NCBI GenBank assembly: GCA_016748015.1
Contig: JAAOMT010000741.1
Location: 724,120-788,119 of the forward strand
Source: Geosiphon pyriformis
Lineage: Eukaryota; Glomeromycota; Glomeromycetes; Archaeosporales; Geosiphonaceae
DNA length: 64,000 bases
Reading direction: 5' to 3'
Shown: one piece after another, positions 38,395-49,509 of the stretch
Layout: every line of letters begins with the position of its first letter
How positions within the stretch are numbered: position 1 is the first letter of the stretch
Translations under genes and position numbers: made by a program
The notes under the pieces: model-generated
The model's input: the letters and a program-made list of their open reading frames with translations, nothing else
What the model was told of the DNA's origin: nothing
Database searches by the model: none

Positions 38395-39555
38395 CAATAA
38401 TAGGCAATACTAAGTATTGTTATGTAACGCCTATTATTTCTTGCATGATCACTGTAGGACCAAATAATGCCATTTTCTTCTCAATCCATAAAAAACTTTA
38501 AATTTCGGCAGCCTACTAAGATCCTCCAGCTACAGATTTTAGAGGTATAGCCTCATTTCCAATTCTTCTATCTTGGCAATCAGACGTTGACGAGATTGAT
38601 AGTACGCCCAGCATAGCATCTGTCTAACTGTTTTGTTCTCATTTTTCGATTCACAATGTCCGATACCTCAAAAGGAGGAATGACGATAGCATCAAATTGT
38701 GAATGAACAATGCGACAGCCTTTCTGTGTATTTCTGTTTGCAAGTATAACATCTTTTGACCCATGCACCCAATCGTCTTTTCTAATCTTCTGGCTTTAGC
38801 TTTCTTACGTATTGAGGGAGCGAAGGTCATCCATAAATTTGCAAAGGCGAACAATATGACTGATGTAACAAGAGCCTATATATTGTCTACACCTTTTGTT
38901 GAGGAATACCATCTAAATGGAGTGTGAATGCCAGGATTTATGTCTTTGTATCTCGTAGACTGAGGCAAATGTCCACTCGTTGGTTTGTCAAGTATAGGTA
39001 AATTTTCCATCCCAATTGATTTTGCATGGTTCAGGCAACATGTTATCCTTAAAAATAGTTAATAAAAAATCTTGTAAAAACGACATAGATAATGATATAA
39101 AATAATTTAAAATAAAAACTAATGCAAAAAATTTATTATCTTTGCCTTGGGTGGACGTACATATGCATATATTGCTGGTGTATGAAAGTAAGAAAATTTC
39201 TGAACACGAATTGTTATAGTACATTGCAGCGTCTTACGAAATTGAAAAGAGAGATGATGTGTTAATGAACCTTGTTATCGCTGTGCATTACGTTTAATAA
39301 CTTTCTTTCGCGCAACCAATGCTTGATCAATCGCTTCGTCAGTGATTTTGGCAGAAACTGACCATAAACAACTCTTAAGTGCATGCCAAGACGGACGATG
39401 GCTCTGAAAAATCTTTCACCTCAGATAGCCGAAATGTCATAGGGCAAGAAGTTGTTTTTGTCGCTCAAGATCCTCTTTTTGCTTTGCACTAGAGACAGGG
39501 CCCAGAGATAACCTTTCTGATAGCAGAGGTGGTGAAGGTGATGGTATCAGCATTT
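38395..39555 (-). pseudogene. Degenerate TnpB/Fanzor-type RNA-guided nuclease
   Basis: Read on the minus strand from a possible ATG at 39553. An N-terminal trace holds SWHALKSCLWSVSAKITDEA (about 39390-39330) and LSFQFRKTLQCTITIRVQKF (about 39260-39200). Then come CKINWDGKFTYT (39030-38990) and the RuvC-I region DINPGIHTPFRWYS (38930-38890), where the usual catalytic Asp of the D-P-G motif is Asn. A basic helix KKAKARRLEK (about 38800) follows, then FDAIVIPPFEVSDIVNRK (38690-38640, containing the RuvC-II acid). In a shifted frame comes KTVRQMLCWAYYQSRQRLIA (38625-38565), which is highly typical of TnpB. A final weak trace near 38450 may be RuvC-III. At least three frame changes and stops (for example TAG near 38870) make it dead. 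Whether it is Fanzor 1 or 2 is undecided. Confidence 0.75.
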
Positions 39556-39559
39556 TGAG

Positions 39560-40097
39560 AAGTTAGCTCAAGAAAGAGAGGTAGGAAGAGAAAAAGGTGG
39601 TGCATTTATTTTCGCGATTTAGAACCTAATAAGCATTAGTATAGGCTTATTAAGCAACATTTTCATCGACACGGATTAGTAAAAATATTTTATAGCGATG
39701 TTATGATATAAAGAGTTAATTTTCATGAAATTTACAAAAAATATATTTCTATTATATCCTTTCAATATTTACAAAATATCCGCGCACTTGCATTTGTTGA
39801 GTGAATGATGAATTACACGGGAAGAAATGATACAATAGAGTCGAAAAAATATGAGTCGAAATAAAATACAAAATAGAATTCAATTTTGAAGTGTCCTGAT
39901 CATGTAAATTACGAAAAAAAGGGAATAAAGCTGATCGGATTGATGAAGTTTTGAGTCGAGGGAAAAATCTTTGATAATCAACATGGCGCTTTTTATCAGA
40001 ATGGTTAAAGCATCACATACCTAACCACCTTAACGAAAAATAAATTACACCGCCTATTCAAATGATGAGGGCTTCCAACAGTAAGAAAACACCTTGT
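39560..40097. other. Intergenic between the nuclease relic and the 390-residue gene
   Basis: No gene seen. It may include the remaining end of the TnpB/Fanzor element, but no terminal repeat was found. Confidence 0.45.
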
Positions 40098-41270
40098 TCA
40101 AATGGCCTTTTGCTTGCCTTTTCGGTTAACTTCTTCGCCTTTATTTGTAAAATTAGTCGACTCGCCTACATTAGTACGAAAAAATGATAGTTCCGGAAGG
40201 ATCAAAGGTTCGACATGTAACTGGACGGCATATGGGGTTATTGGGACTGGATTAGGTGGGCTTTTTTGGGCATGAGGATAAACTTTTTTCATAAAATTTT
40301 CAAAGGTATTATCCTGCGCTTGCTTCTTCCTTTCATCGATCTTTACTGTTGATATTGAAACAGAGAGCGAAGTTGTTTTTGTTTGAGATGCTTTTTTACT
40401 TGCCTCCTGGCTTTTGACACCTGTTGTATTCCGAGAATATCCCTTGAAGGTGGTGGGTCCACCAATCTGCGATTGATATTTATTTCTATTAGTCCGCCTT
40501 ATCTCAAGAACAGCATCAGATAAACCAAGTGTAGGAATTATGTTAGATCTCTCCTGTAGTTTGAGATCATCTTTAGTAAGCATTGGAAAATGTTTTTGTC
40601 TTTTGTTCATTGATTCATCAAGTTGGCGACCAGCAAATGATTTATGTTTTTTTGACAGATAACCTGGAAATGATTCCCCTATATCTATTTCGAAAACACG
40701 CTTTCTATCCTCGACTGATTGGTACGGAATGAGATCTGGAGATGAATCTTCACTGCTCTCAGACTGATGGGCTGGCATAGAAATGGGTTTAGTTTGAGTA
40801 ACTAGCTTCGACGAATCTTCGCTATGGGTTTTGATTACATTGGGGCTCTCCTTTTCTACATAGACCCCACTATCATCTCCAGTTTTCATAAAAACCCCGA
40901 CCTCTAAACTTTCGGAAGCTTCACCCTGCAATTGGCCGCTAGATTCTTTGGAAGATAGGACACTCGTTTTTTCGACTTTTCCTTGTTTCTCAAAACACTC
41001 TTCAACATCAAATTGCAGGAGTCTTGCTACTGGTCCCATATCCTTTAATGTACTTTTAACTTTTCGACTTTTTGAACTTTCTTCGGTTCGGATTAATTTA
41101 ACCGGGGGCGCCAGTTTTGTAGGAAAACTACTTCCTTGGATTTCACCCTCATTCGAAATATTTCTTGCTGAAACAGTACTGGAAGGTTCTGTCGACAATT
41201 CCTCTTTGATCTGCTCTTCGATAAATTGTTCAGTTTTCGGCGAGGAAACATCACCGTGAGTTTGGTCCAT
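40098..41270 (-). CDS. Disordered, probably nuclear protein, unknown function
   Basis: A single-exon frame of 390 residues with a favourable start context (ttaccATGG). The coding region is clearly less AT-rich than its flanks, which supports a real gene. The sequence is Ser/Lys/Glu-rich and lacks hydrophobic segments. SKKHKSFAGR and NKRQKHFP could serve as nuclear localisation signals, and the C-terminus ends in a basic stretch (NRKGKQKA). The segments DMGPVARLLQFDVEECFE and RKRVFEIDIGESFPGYL look like short ordered motifs that could bind a partner. I do not recognise the family. A long antisense frame within it (40948-41259) is a shadow. Confidence 0.7.
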   Translation of the reverse strand: MDQTHGDVSSPKTEQFIEEQIKEELSTEPSSTVSARNISNEGEIQGSSFPTKLAPPVKLIRTEESSKSRKVKSTLKDMGPVARLLQFDVEECFEKQGKVEKTSVLSSKESSGQLQGEASESLEVGVFMKTGDDSGVYVEKESPNVIKTHSEDSSKLVTQTKPISMPAHQSESSEDSSPDLIPYQSVEDRKRVFEIDIGESFPGYLSKKHKSFAGRQLDESMNKRQKHFPMLTKDDLKLQERSNIIPTLGLSDAVLEIRRTNRNKYQSQIGGPTTFKGYSRNTTGVKSQEASKKASQTKTTSLSVSISTVKIDERKKQAQDNTFENFMKKVYPHAQKSPPNPVPITPYAVQLHVEPLILPELSFFRTNVGESTNFTNKGEEVNRKGKQKAI

Positions 41271-44200
41271 GGTAATTTTATTCCTGAGATGCCGAAATAA
41301 AAGCTCGATTTATTCTTACACCGATTAATTTTTCTCATGATTGATGGCGTAAAAATTCGTGACTTTGAAACTTGAAGAAATTTCTGGTACCTAAGGTATA
41401 TTTTCAAGCTTGAACTTTGAATTATGTAATCTCTTAGAAGGATTCGAGTTCGGCCTTGGTCAACAATTTTTAAAATAAATTATCAAAGTTAATTAGAGAC
41501 GAAAATAAAGCTTTTACAGCTTTGATCAATTACTATTATCCACTACTCAGGACTAGCCCGGCAGCTAATGATTTTCACCTTTTTAATTTATATGCATGTG
41601 AGCATCAATACCGAACTTGGCGAGATGTTTCGCGCGTGAATACAGAGGAAAACAAAACAAAGAAATGTAATTGGGAATTGCCAACTATATCCAGTTTATT
41701 TATAGAAAAAGAGGACATACTTGTGATCTGATGATCGACAATTTTTTCGTCTAAATTTAGCAAGAAATGTTCATGTGCGAAGAGGTAATTGTTGTGCAGC
41801 GGCTAAAAATCATTTAACAGAATACAGAACGCTTGTGATTTTAAGTTATATAAAAATATTTGATAACCAGTACTTTATGCATATTTGCATTTTGCGAGAA
41901 ATGCTCATAAAATAAAAGCTAAATTTTTTAATTTTACATTCACTGTGAGAATCATATGATTCAAAATATTTATTTTACTGTTTTTGAGGCATATTGAAGA
42001 TCGGGTACGATGCAAACAACAAAGCACAAATAAACAATGAGATCAACAATACAGATGTCATATATTAATTGGGTATGATACCATCATTTGACACTTTTAT
42101 CGAGAGGGCGTTATGTGGTTCTTCAGGATTAAAGGATAGAGGATGTTACATTTTTTCAGTAGATTATGATGGCACTTGTGTCAACTTTCATAAGAGCAAT
42201 AAATATAACATTGAATCTTTTGAACCAAATGTCATTTTAAAGTGCATATGTATTTCATTTTCAGGTTTTGAAAAGATAAAAATTCAAGTGTTATTAACTG
42301 ACATAAATACATATATTTTGATTATTCATTCTTATAGTAACCTCTTTAATTATTCAAAAATTTTTAACTGCAATTAATGATTATAAATTTATAATGACTT
42401 CTTTTATAATATCTTTAAATTTTCTTTGCAGATTATTTGTAGCTTTTTAAGAAATTTTCGTTTATGCTTTATTTGCTAAATATGTTACGACAGCTGACCA
42501 TGCCTTAAAAAAAAATTTCGAACATAATTGGCAATTAACTTTTAATAAGTAAAACTTCAATTAATTATGATTTGACTCTTTTGTAAAACGTTCCTATAAA
42601 CAATTAATGCTATTGGGAAAGTTTAATAAAATCGAAATCTTTTTTTATTTTATAATATTTTAATTTTCTAAAATTCGTGAATTTACTTGTAAATAATTAT
42701 TGTGACAAAAATTAAAAATTTTTTAGCTAAAACTTTATAAAGACAGGCCCAGATAATTTATAATAAGAAAGCAATTATATTGGGTTGGTTTATGTGCTGG
42801 TAATTTTTTGTCATTATTGGGTTTAAAATTTTGAAACTATTTTATTTATGGCAAGAGTTTTAAAAAAAATTATAATATAAGGTAAATGTGAGTATTATTT
42901 ATATTGATCAGCCACTGCAAGTTCGAGTTTCAAAATATGAATTTTATTATATGCTATGGACCAAAGAGACATTACTATGAGAATGTCATTTAATATGTGT
43001 GATAATGTTAATAATATTTGTGTCCTATTATGGATTTATGCCACACAGCTCAAACTTTATTGATTATCTATATGAAGTCTAGGCAGACATTTATGAATAA
43101 TCTATGAAAAAAGTAGGTTTATAGTGTAGCAATCAATATATTTTGTGATCAATTTATGTATTAAAAACTCATGATCATTTATTTATTATTAAATACAATT
43201 ATTTAAAATAGTCAAAAAAATTTAAATAATTAAATAAAAAATATTCTATGAGTTATTAGTTGATTAAGATATTAGATAAAAAAAAGTTTAATTAAGTCAA
43301 AAACTAAAATCATACCAAAGAAAAAATCAATTTTGAATATTAAATATAAAAAATATTAAAATCTAAAGCTAAAATTGGAATTTTTTCAAAAACAAAAATA
43401 AACAGAAACATTTATTTATTGCAAACTATATTAAAAATATGAATAAAATAAGTTTTGTTATTATTTTCAAAATCTTAAAATTTATCAACTTAATAACAAA
43501 CCAATTTATATATTATTTTACTTTTGTCATTTAACCAGCCAAAAAATTATTTACTTTGAAAATTGTATTTTTTTCAATCAACTTGTAAATATTTTATTCA
43601 AATTGATATTTGCCACAATAATAAAAATATTAAAAACAAATTTTGATAATAATTATGTAAAAAACTAAAAACTTAAAAATTTCAATATTTATTTTTTTAG
43701 TTTTTATTCCAAAATATATAAATATTATTAAGTTTTTGGTTTTAATTCTTAAAAAACATTACTATTTCCCAGCTTTTTACCAATAATGCTTCTTTTTAAG
43801 TATTAAAAAAATTGACAATACAAAACAAAAAAAGAAACTGTTATTAAAAAGCAAGACAATAAACCAAAATTAATTGTTAATTTTATTAAAAAATATTAAA
43901 AAATAATCAAGGTGTTAAAATTTTATGTTTTAATTGGTATTTTTAAAATTTAATAACAAAGATTAATTTTTTTAAATAATTATTTTTATTTAATAAATTA
44001 CAATAACAAGTTTCTTATTTTTAAATTAATTTTAACAAATACAAATCAAAAAAATATTGACTTTATTTAGCAATCAAGTTAATAATTATTATTTTGCTAA
44101 TTTAAACTTAAATTTTTAACTTAATTTCAGTATTAATAACAAAATTTGTAACTTAAAATTTTTATTAGAAAAAGAAGTTTAAATGTTGTTTATATATTTA

Positions 44201-46093
44201 AAAATAAATTAAAAAGTCAGAATTAGAACATATTCAGTTTACATACTTTCAAGTTTTTTACAAACATTAAATAGTTATTCATTAATAAGCCACTTTTTTC
44301 ATATTTGCTCTTTTTTTAGCCCAAGAAATCCGAAATTTTTTACTAATTTGGCATTTCATAATATCTTTAAAGCTTTCTTATATTATTTCTTAAAAACAAA
44401 AGTTTAAACAAGACCATATATATGGTTATATTATTACATAAACCAAATTCTGAATTTAACAACTTTAATATTCTTATATGTTTATGTATTTTTAATTCAT
44501 TGAAATAATTTTCAACCATTAAGCTTCATAAATTTTCAATAATTGCTATTAATTTAATCTTATTTTGACGCCCACAACACAAACAAAAATGTAATCTGAA
44601 GATTCCACTTTTTTACATTTATTACAAGCCATGTTAAAATAAGAATATTTTCTTTTTGCGACTGGTTCTCTTTATGCAAGGCTTTTACCACATAGGTTCG
44701 CAATTTAACTAAAATTTTACTTATTAATCTGAATTATTCATTAAAATAAAATTTGTAAAAAGCTAGTTAATGTTTATTTATTGAAACACAGCAAAAAAAT
44801 CCAAAAATAATATAACGATTATTATTAATTTAGTACAAATTTACATTTGACATAATTTTTAATATTTTATTTATGTAAATAAGAAAGTAAATTTAGTTCT
44901 TGAAAATAATAACTTTAAAATCAGTTTTGACAAAATAATAAGGTCAAAATCAAAAAATCAATTTTTGTTTTGTTTCAATAGCTCAATAAGCAAAAATTTA
45001 TAAAGTTATATACTAATAAAAAGAATTAATTAGATTTTAAATAAATATTGTTGAAAAAATGTTAAAAAAAAATTAAAAACAAAATGTTATTATATCTTTT
45101 TTTTTAAAGTCGTAAGCAAAATAATATTTTGTAAAAAATATGTATAAAAAATAATATCGAAAATGAACACTGATTTTTCAGTATTTAAGATTAAATTAAT
45201 TGGTTTGAAAAAAAATTCAATTGGATTTTAATTTAAACACAAAAATTGAAATGGTTCAACGTTTTATGCTTTTTTTTCGTAATAAAATTGAATATTAAAA
45301 TAAATTCAAGTCTATGTTAGTTTTGAAAACCATTGCTTATTAGAAAGGAATAAAATATTAAAAGCTTAATTGTATGGGTTTCTTTTATAAAAAAACCTCA
45401 TTGAGTATTAGCTTGATAAAAGAAGATATTTAATAATTTTATTACTACAGAAACATTTTGCAAATGAGAATTAATCTCACTCATACATGTTGCGAGTCGA
45501 ATTACGTTCAAGCAAAACGGAAACCTAAGAATTTCAAAAAATACTCATCAAGCTACTTTCTTAAGAGGTAAGTAGTGAATATTTTCAGTAACTTGAAAAT
45601 TTTATTCATAATGACTTTCTGAGTTTTTTATTAATTTGCTAATTGGAAACTCACGCCTATATTTTAATAAGAGAAATGTACACTCGTAGCAGCTTTGATC
45701 GCCTTCCAAAAATCAGAAAGAGCAATTAAGTCATAAGTCTTTTCAAAGGAGAGAAAATGACAGTAGGACAGAACAAAATAAATGGAATGATATTTAATAA
45801 AATTGATAGATTATATCTGGATGCTTATTAAAACTCGAGGTATAAAAATTTACTATTAATAAACAGTTCTTTCCTTAATCACCACCTTCTAATGAGAATA
45901 ATCATAATGAATATGTGAATGAAATGATAAATTTTAACATGAAGCGCAAAATATTTGTTTAGAACAAAAGCTATTGTTCAATAAGCGTATAGAAAAATTT
46001 CTCTCCTATCCAAAATATATAAAGATAGGTCAAGTAAAAATGCTATCGAAATGAGTCTATTTATATTTTGTAGCAGGAATGATGTCCTTGATT
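41271..46093. other. AT-rich desert, 4.8 kb
   Basis: No gene supported. Short frames at 41522-41731 and 42069-42377 (plus) lie in slightly less AT-rich sequence but show no domain. From 42.4 kb to 45.4 kb the sequence is almost only A and T, with no readable relic. 45.5-46.09 kb is the 3' flank of the large secreted-repeat gene. Confidence 0.5.
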
Positions 46094-49000
46094 TTAGCAT
46101 ACACAGTTATCGCCACCTGGGCAACCCTGAACATGGGAAGAAGTGGTAATGGTAGATGATGTGGCCTCCCCACAGAAGTTACCATTATTATTTCCATTGA
46201 ATGATCCAATCGTGTTATACAAAGGTTTTGCTTCACAACCTGAATCACCAGGAATGACAGAGGTTTTTAAGCAATGACCGGTGGTCCCATCTGTCTTTAA
46301 GCAATCACCAGTATCATCTTTTGTTGGAGATTTCCCAGTATTATCAATATTGTCTTCACATTCCCCAGTTTTGCTAGCTGTAATTGGGTATGTCTTATCA
46401 GTGTCACCTTTTGGAAGCTTCTCGCTATCACCATCCTTGCATTCACCAGTTTCACCGTCTGTTGGTTTTACATATCCACCAGTTTTGCTATCTGTTATGG
46501 GGTATTTATCACCAGTGTCACTTTCTGGAAGCTTGTCACCGGTATCTTCCTCGCATTTACTAGTTTTGCCTTCTATTGGAGGTTTGGGGATATCCTCGCC
46601 TGTTGGTTTTAAATACTCATCCGTCTTGCCGTCTGGTGTTGAGAGTGCTTTATCAGCGGTATCTTTTGGAAGCTTGCTAGTATTACCGGTATCCCCTTCG
46701 CATTCACCAGTTTTGCTGTCTGTTGGTTTTACATATCCATCAGTTTTGCTATCTGTTATGGGGTATTTATCACCGGTGTCACTTTTTGGAGGCTTAGCAC
46801 TGTCACCAGTATCTTCTTCATATTCACCAGTTTTGTTTTCTATTGAAGGTTTACCACTATCCTCGCCTGTTGGTTTTAAATATTCACCCGTCTTGCCGTC
46901 TGGTGTTGAGAGTGTTTTATCAGCGGTATCTTTTGGAGGCTTGCCAGTATCACCGGTATCCCCTTCACATTCACCAGTTTTATTGTCTGTTGGGCTTACA
47001 TATCCATCAGTTTTGCTATCTGTCGTGGGGTATTTATCGCCGGTGTCACTTTTTGGAGGCTTAGCACTGTCACCAGTATCTTCCTCATATTCACCAGTTT
47101 TGTCTTCTATTGAAGGTTTACCACTATCCTCGTCTGTTGGTTTTAAATACTCTTCCATCTTGCCGTCTGGTGTTGAGAGTGTTTTATCAGCGGTATCTTT
47201 TGGAAGCTTGCTAGTATTATCGGTATCCCCTTCGCATTCACCAGTTTTGCTGTCTGTTGGTTTTACATATCCATCAGTTTTGCTATCTGTTATGGGGTAT
47301 TTATCACCAGTGTCACTTTCTGGAAGCTTGTCACCGGTATCTTCTTCATATTCACCAGTTTTGTTTTCTATTGAAGGTTTACCACTATCCTCGCCTGTTG
47401 GTTTTAAATACTCATCCGTCTTGCCGTCTGGTGTTGGGAGTGTTTTATCAGCGGTATCTTTTGGAAGCTTGCTAGTATCACCGGTATCCCCTTCGCATTC
47501 ACCAGTTTTGCTGTCTGTTGGTTTTATATATCCATCAGTTTTGCTATCTGTTATGGGGTATTTATCACCGGTGTCACTTTTTGGAGGCTTAGCACTGTCA
47601 CCAGTATCTTCTTCATATTCACCAGTTTTGTTTTCTATTGAAGGTTTACCACTATCCTCGCCTGTTGGTTTTAAATATTCACCCGTCTTGCCGTCTGGTG
47701 TTGGGAGTGTTTTATCAGCGGTATCTTTTGGAGGCTTGCCAGTATCACCGGTATCCCCTTCACATTCACCAGTTTTGTTGTCTGTTGGGCTTACATATCC
47801 ATCAGTTTTGCTATCTGTCATGGGGTATTTATCACCAGTGTCACTTTTTGGAGGCTTAGCACTGTCACCGGTATCTTCCTCATATTCACCAGTTTTGTCT
47901 TCTATTGAAGGTTTACCACTATCCTCGCCTGTTGGTTTTAAATAATCACCCATCTTGGAGTCCGGTATTAGGAATGTTTTATCGGTGGTGTCTTTTGGAG
48001 GCTTTCCAGTATCACCGGTATCTTCAGCAGTGTCTTTAGTTGGTTTTATTTCTTCATCTACATTGGAGAATGGTATTAATCTATTATCAACACTATCTGT
48101 TAGAGGCTTGTCAGTATCACTGGTATCCCCCTCGCGTCCACCAGTTTCGCTATCTGGTGGTTTTACATACCCACCAGTTTTGCTATCCGCTATTGGGTGT
48201 GTTTTATCTGTGTCACTTTTTGGTGGCTTGCTAGTATCGGTATCCTCTTTGCAATCACCAGTATCTCCTTCTGTTAAATATTTGCCAGTATCCTTACCAG
48301 TTGGTTTTAAACGACTCTCCGTTTTGCTATCTACTATTGGATATATTTTATCAGTGTCACTTGTTGGTGGTTTTTCAGTATCGATATCCCCCTCGTATTC
48401 ACCAGTATCGCCTTTTGTTAGAGATTTGCCAGTATCCTCGCCCATTGGTTTTGTTATTGGGTATGTTTTATCAGTATCACTTTTTGGTGGCTTGCTAGTA
48501 TCGGTAGTCTCCTTGTATTCACCAGTCTCTCCTTCTGTTGGATATTGGCCAGTATCTTCGCCCGTCTTGCTATCTGTTATTGGGTATGTTTTCTCGGTGT
48601 CAATTTTTGGTGGCTTACTAGTATCGGTATCCCCCTCGTATTTACCAGTTTCTCCTTCTGTTGGAGATTTGCTAATATCCTCGCCTGTCGGTTTTAAATG
48701 ACCACCTGTTTTGTCGTCGATTTTTGGATATTTATCACCAGTGTCACCTTTTGGAGATTCACGAGTATCGCCATCTGTTTTTGAGCAATTACCATTGGTG
48801 CATTTTGTCGAGCTAACAGCTGTTACTTTGCAAATTCCAGAAGTACAGACTATTGGAATACCATTGTTATTGCCATTATTATTGCCATTGTGATCACCTT
48901 TGTTGTTGTTGCCATTTAGGTTACCATTTAGATCGCCAAAGTTATTATTTCCATTTCTATTGCCATTATTATTTCCAATACTGTTATTTCCATTTTCATT

Positions 49001-49225
49001 TCCGTTGCCCGATCCAATATTACCATTACCATTACCGTTGCCGTTCCCAATCACTTTGGATCCACTACAATTACCACCATCGCATGTTTTTTCACAATCT
49101 CCACTAACCAGTGAATTAGCTGATGGAGCCGGTACAGGAGCTGCTGACACAGATGGATTACTTGTTGATAAAAGAAGGAGAGCAGAAGAGAGTAGGTAAG
49201 AATAAAAAACAATTTTTTTTGTCAT
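46094..49225 (-). CDS. Secreted 1043-residue repeat protein (N/G core plus 89-residue repeats)
   Basis: A predicted secreted protein. An N-terminal signal peptide (MTKKIVFYSYLLSSALLLLS, cleavage likely near AAPVPAP) is followed by a Cys-containing segment (CEKTCDGGNCSG) and an Asn/Gly-rich block of about 65 residues (NGNGNGNGNIGSGNGN and similar). The block is the hallmark of the neighbouring small genes. Then comes about 800 residues of Asp/Thr/Lys/Pro/Gly-rich repeats: degenerate short units first, then at least five units of 89 residues (267 bases) with markers such as KTGEYEEDTGD and SDTGDKYPITDSKTDGY. The C-terminus returns to a Cys/Gly-rich motif (IGSFNGNNNGNFCGE; CPGGDNCVC). There is no transmembrane segment or clear GPI signal. 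It is probably extracellular or cell-wall associated. No intron is needed. The same region is open for 554 codons on the opposite strand, a shadow caused by the repeat composition. Confidence 0.85.
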   Translation of the reverse strand: MTKKIVFYSYLLSSALLLLSTSNPSVSAAPVPAPSANSLVSGDCEKTCDGGNCSGSKVIGNGNGNGNGNIGSGNGNENGNNSIGNNNGNRNGNNNFGDLNGNLNGNNNKGDHNGNNNGNNNGIPIVCTSGICKVTAVSSTKCTNGNCSKTDGDTRESPKGDTGDKYPKIDDKTGGHLKPTGEDISKSPTEGETGKYEGDTDTSKPPKIDTEKTYPITDSKTGEDTGQYPTEGETGEYKETTDTSKPPKSDTDKTYPITKPMGEDTGKSLTKGDTGEYEGDIDTEKPPTSDTDKIYPIVDSKTESRLKPTGKDTGKYLTEGDTGDCKEDTDTSKPPKSDTDKTHPIADSKTGGYVKPPDSETGGREGDTSDTDKPLTDSVDNRLIPFSNVDEEIKPTKDTAEDTGDTGKPPKDTTDKTFLIPDSKMGDYLKPTGEDSGKPSIEDKTGEYEEDTGDSAKPPKSDTGDKYPMTDSKTDGYVSPTDNKTGECEGDTGDTGKPPKDTADKTLPTPDGKTGEYLKPTGEDSGKPSIENKTGEYEEDTGDSAKPPKSDTGDKYPITDSKTDGYIKPTDSKTGECEGDTGDTSKLPKDTADKTLPTPDGKTDEYLKPTGEDSGKPSIENKTGEYEEDTGDKLPESDTGDKYPITDSKTDGYVKPTDSKTGECEGDTDNTSKLPKDTADKTLSTPDGKMEEYLKPTDEDSGKPSIEDKTGEYEEDTGDSAKPPKSDTGDKYPTTDSKTDGYVSPTDNKTGECEGDTGDTGKPPKDTADKTLSTPDGKTGEYLKPTGEDSGKPSIENKTGEYEEDTGDSAKPPKSDTGDKYPITDSKTDGYVKPTDSKTGECEGDTGNTSKLPKDTADKALSTPDGKTDEYLKPTGEDIPKPPIEGKTSKCEEDTGDKLPESDTGDKYPITDSKTGGYVKPTDGETGECKDGDSEKLPKGDTDKTYPITASKTGECEDNIDNTGKSPTKDDTGDCLKTDGTTGHCLKTSVIPGDSGCEAKPLYNTIGSFNGNNNGNFCGEATSSTITTSSHVQGCPGGDNCVC
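46550..47960 (-). repeat. 267-base tandem repeats inside the secreted gene
   Basis: The marker tatcctcg occurs at 46591, 46858, 47125, 47386, 47653 and 47920. The spacings are 267, 267, 261, 267 and 267 bases, so the unit is 89 codons with one 87-codon variant in which GDSAKPPKSDTGDK is replaced by GDKLPESDTGDK. Adjacent units are nearly identical in DNA. Confidence 0.9.
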
Positions 49226-49488
49226 AATTGTTATTTTTTTAATATATAAACACGATCGAATATTATTTAATGGGCAAAAAAAATAAATACGATGTTAGAA
49301 AAAAATTATATTTATTAAAAGATTAAAAGAGAACAATAAAGAAAGATGAAAACAAAAGAGAAAGACAGAGACTATGATAATAAGGAATAGATCAAGAAGA
49401 TCAACCTTTCTTTGGTGGTAATGAATGATTTACTAACAATTAAAGAGTGGACAGTTTTGTTACTTTCTTGAAAATTCAATCCAAGTGG

Positions 49489-49500
49489 GCTTTTATATCT
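49489..49500 (-). promoter_or_regulatory. TATA-like box of the large secreted gene
   Basis: GATATAAAAG on the minus strand, about 265 bases upstream of the ATG at 49225. A second AT-rich candidate (TTTATATATT) lies only about 15 bases upstream. Confidence 0.4.
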
Positions 49501-49509
49501 TCTCAAAAG

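Noticed and set aside
42069-42377. 102-codon plus frame starting MGMIPSFDTFIERALCG
   Set aside because: Considered as a fragment of a kinase or other gene, but no motif holds and the second half is low-complexity AT codons.
46281-47945. 554-codon open frame on the plus strand
   Set aside because: Exactly antisense to the repeats of the secreted protein. It repeats with the same 267-base period and is rich in Ser/Val/Pro, as expected from reverse complements of D/T/K/P/G codons. It lacks its own signal or domain.
48711-49199. Plus-strand frames opposite the N/G block of the large gene
   Set aside because: Leu/Pro/Phe or His/Tyr/Cys-rich translations of the reverse complement of Asn/Gly codons; compositional shadows.
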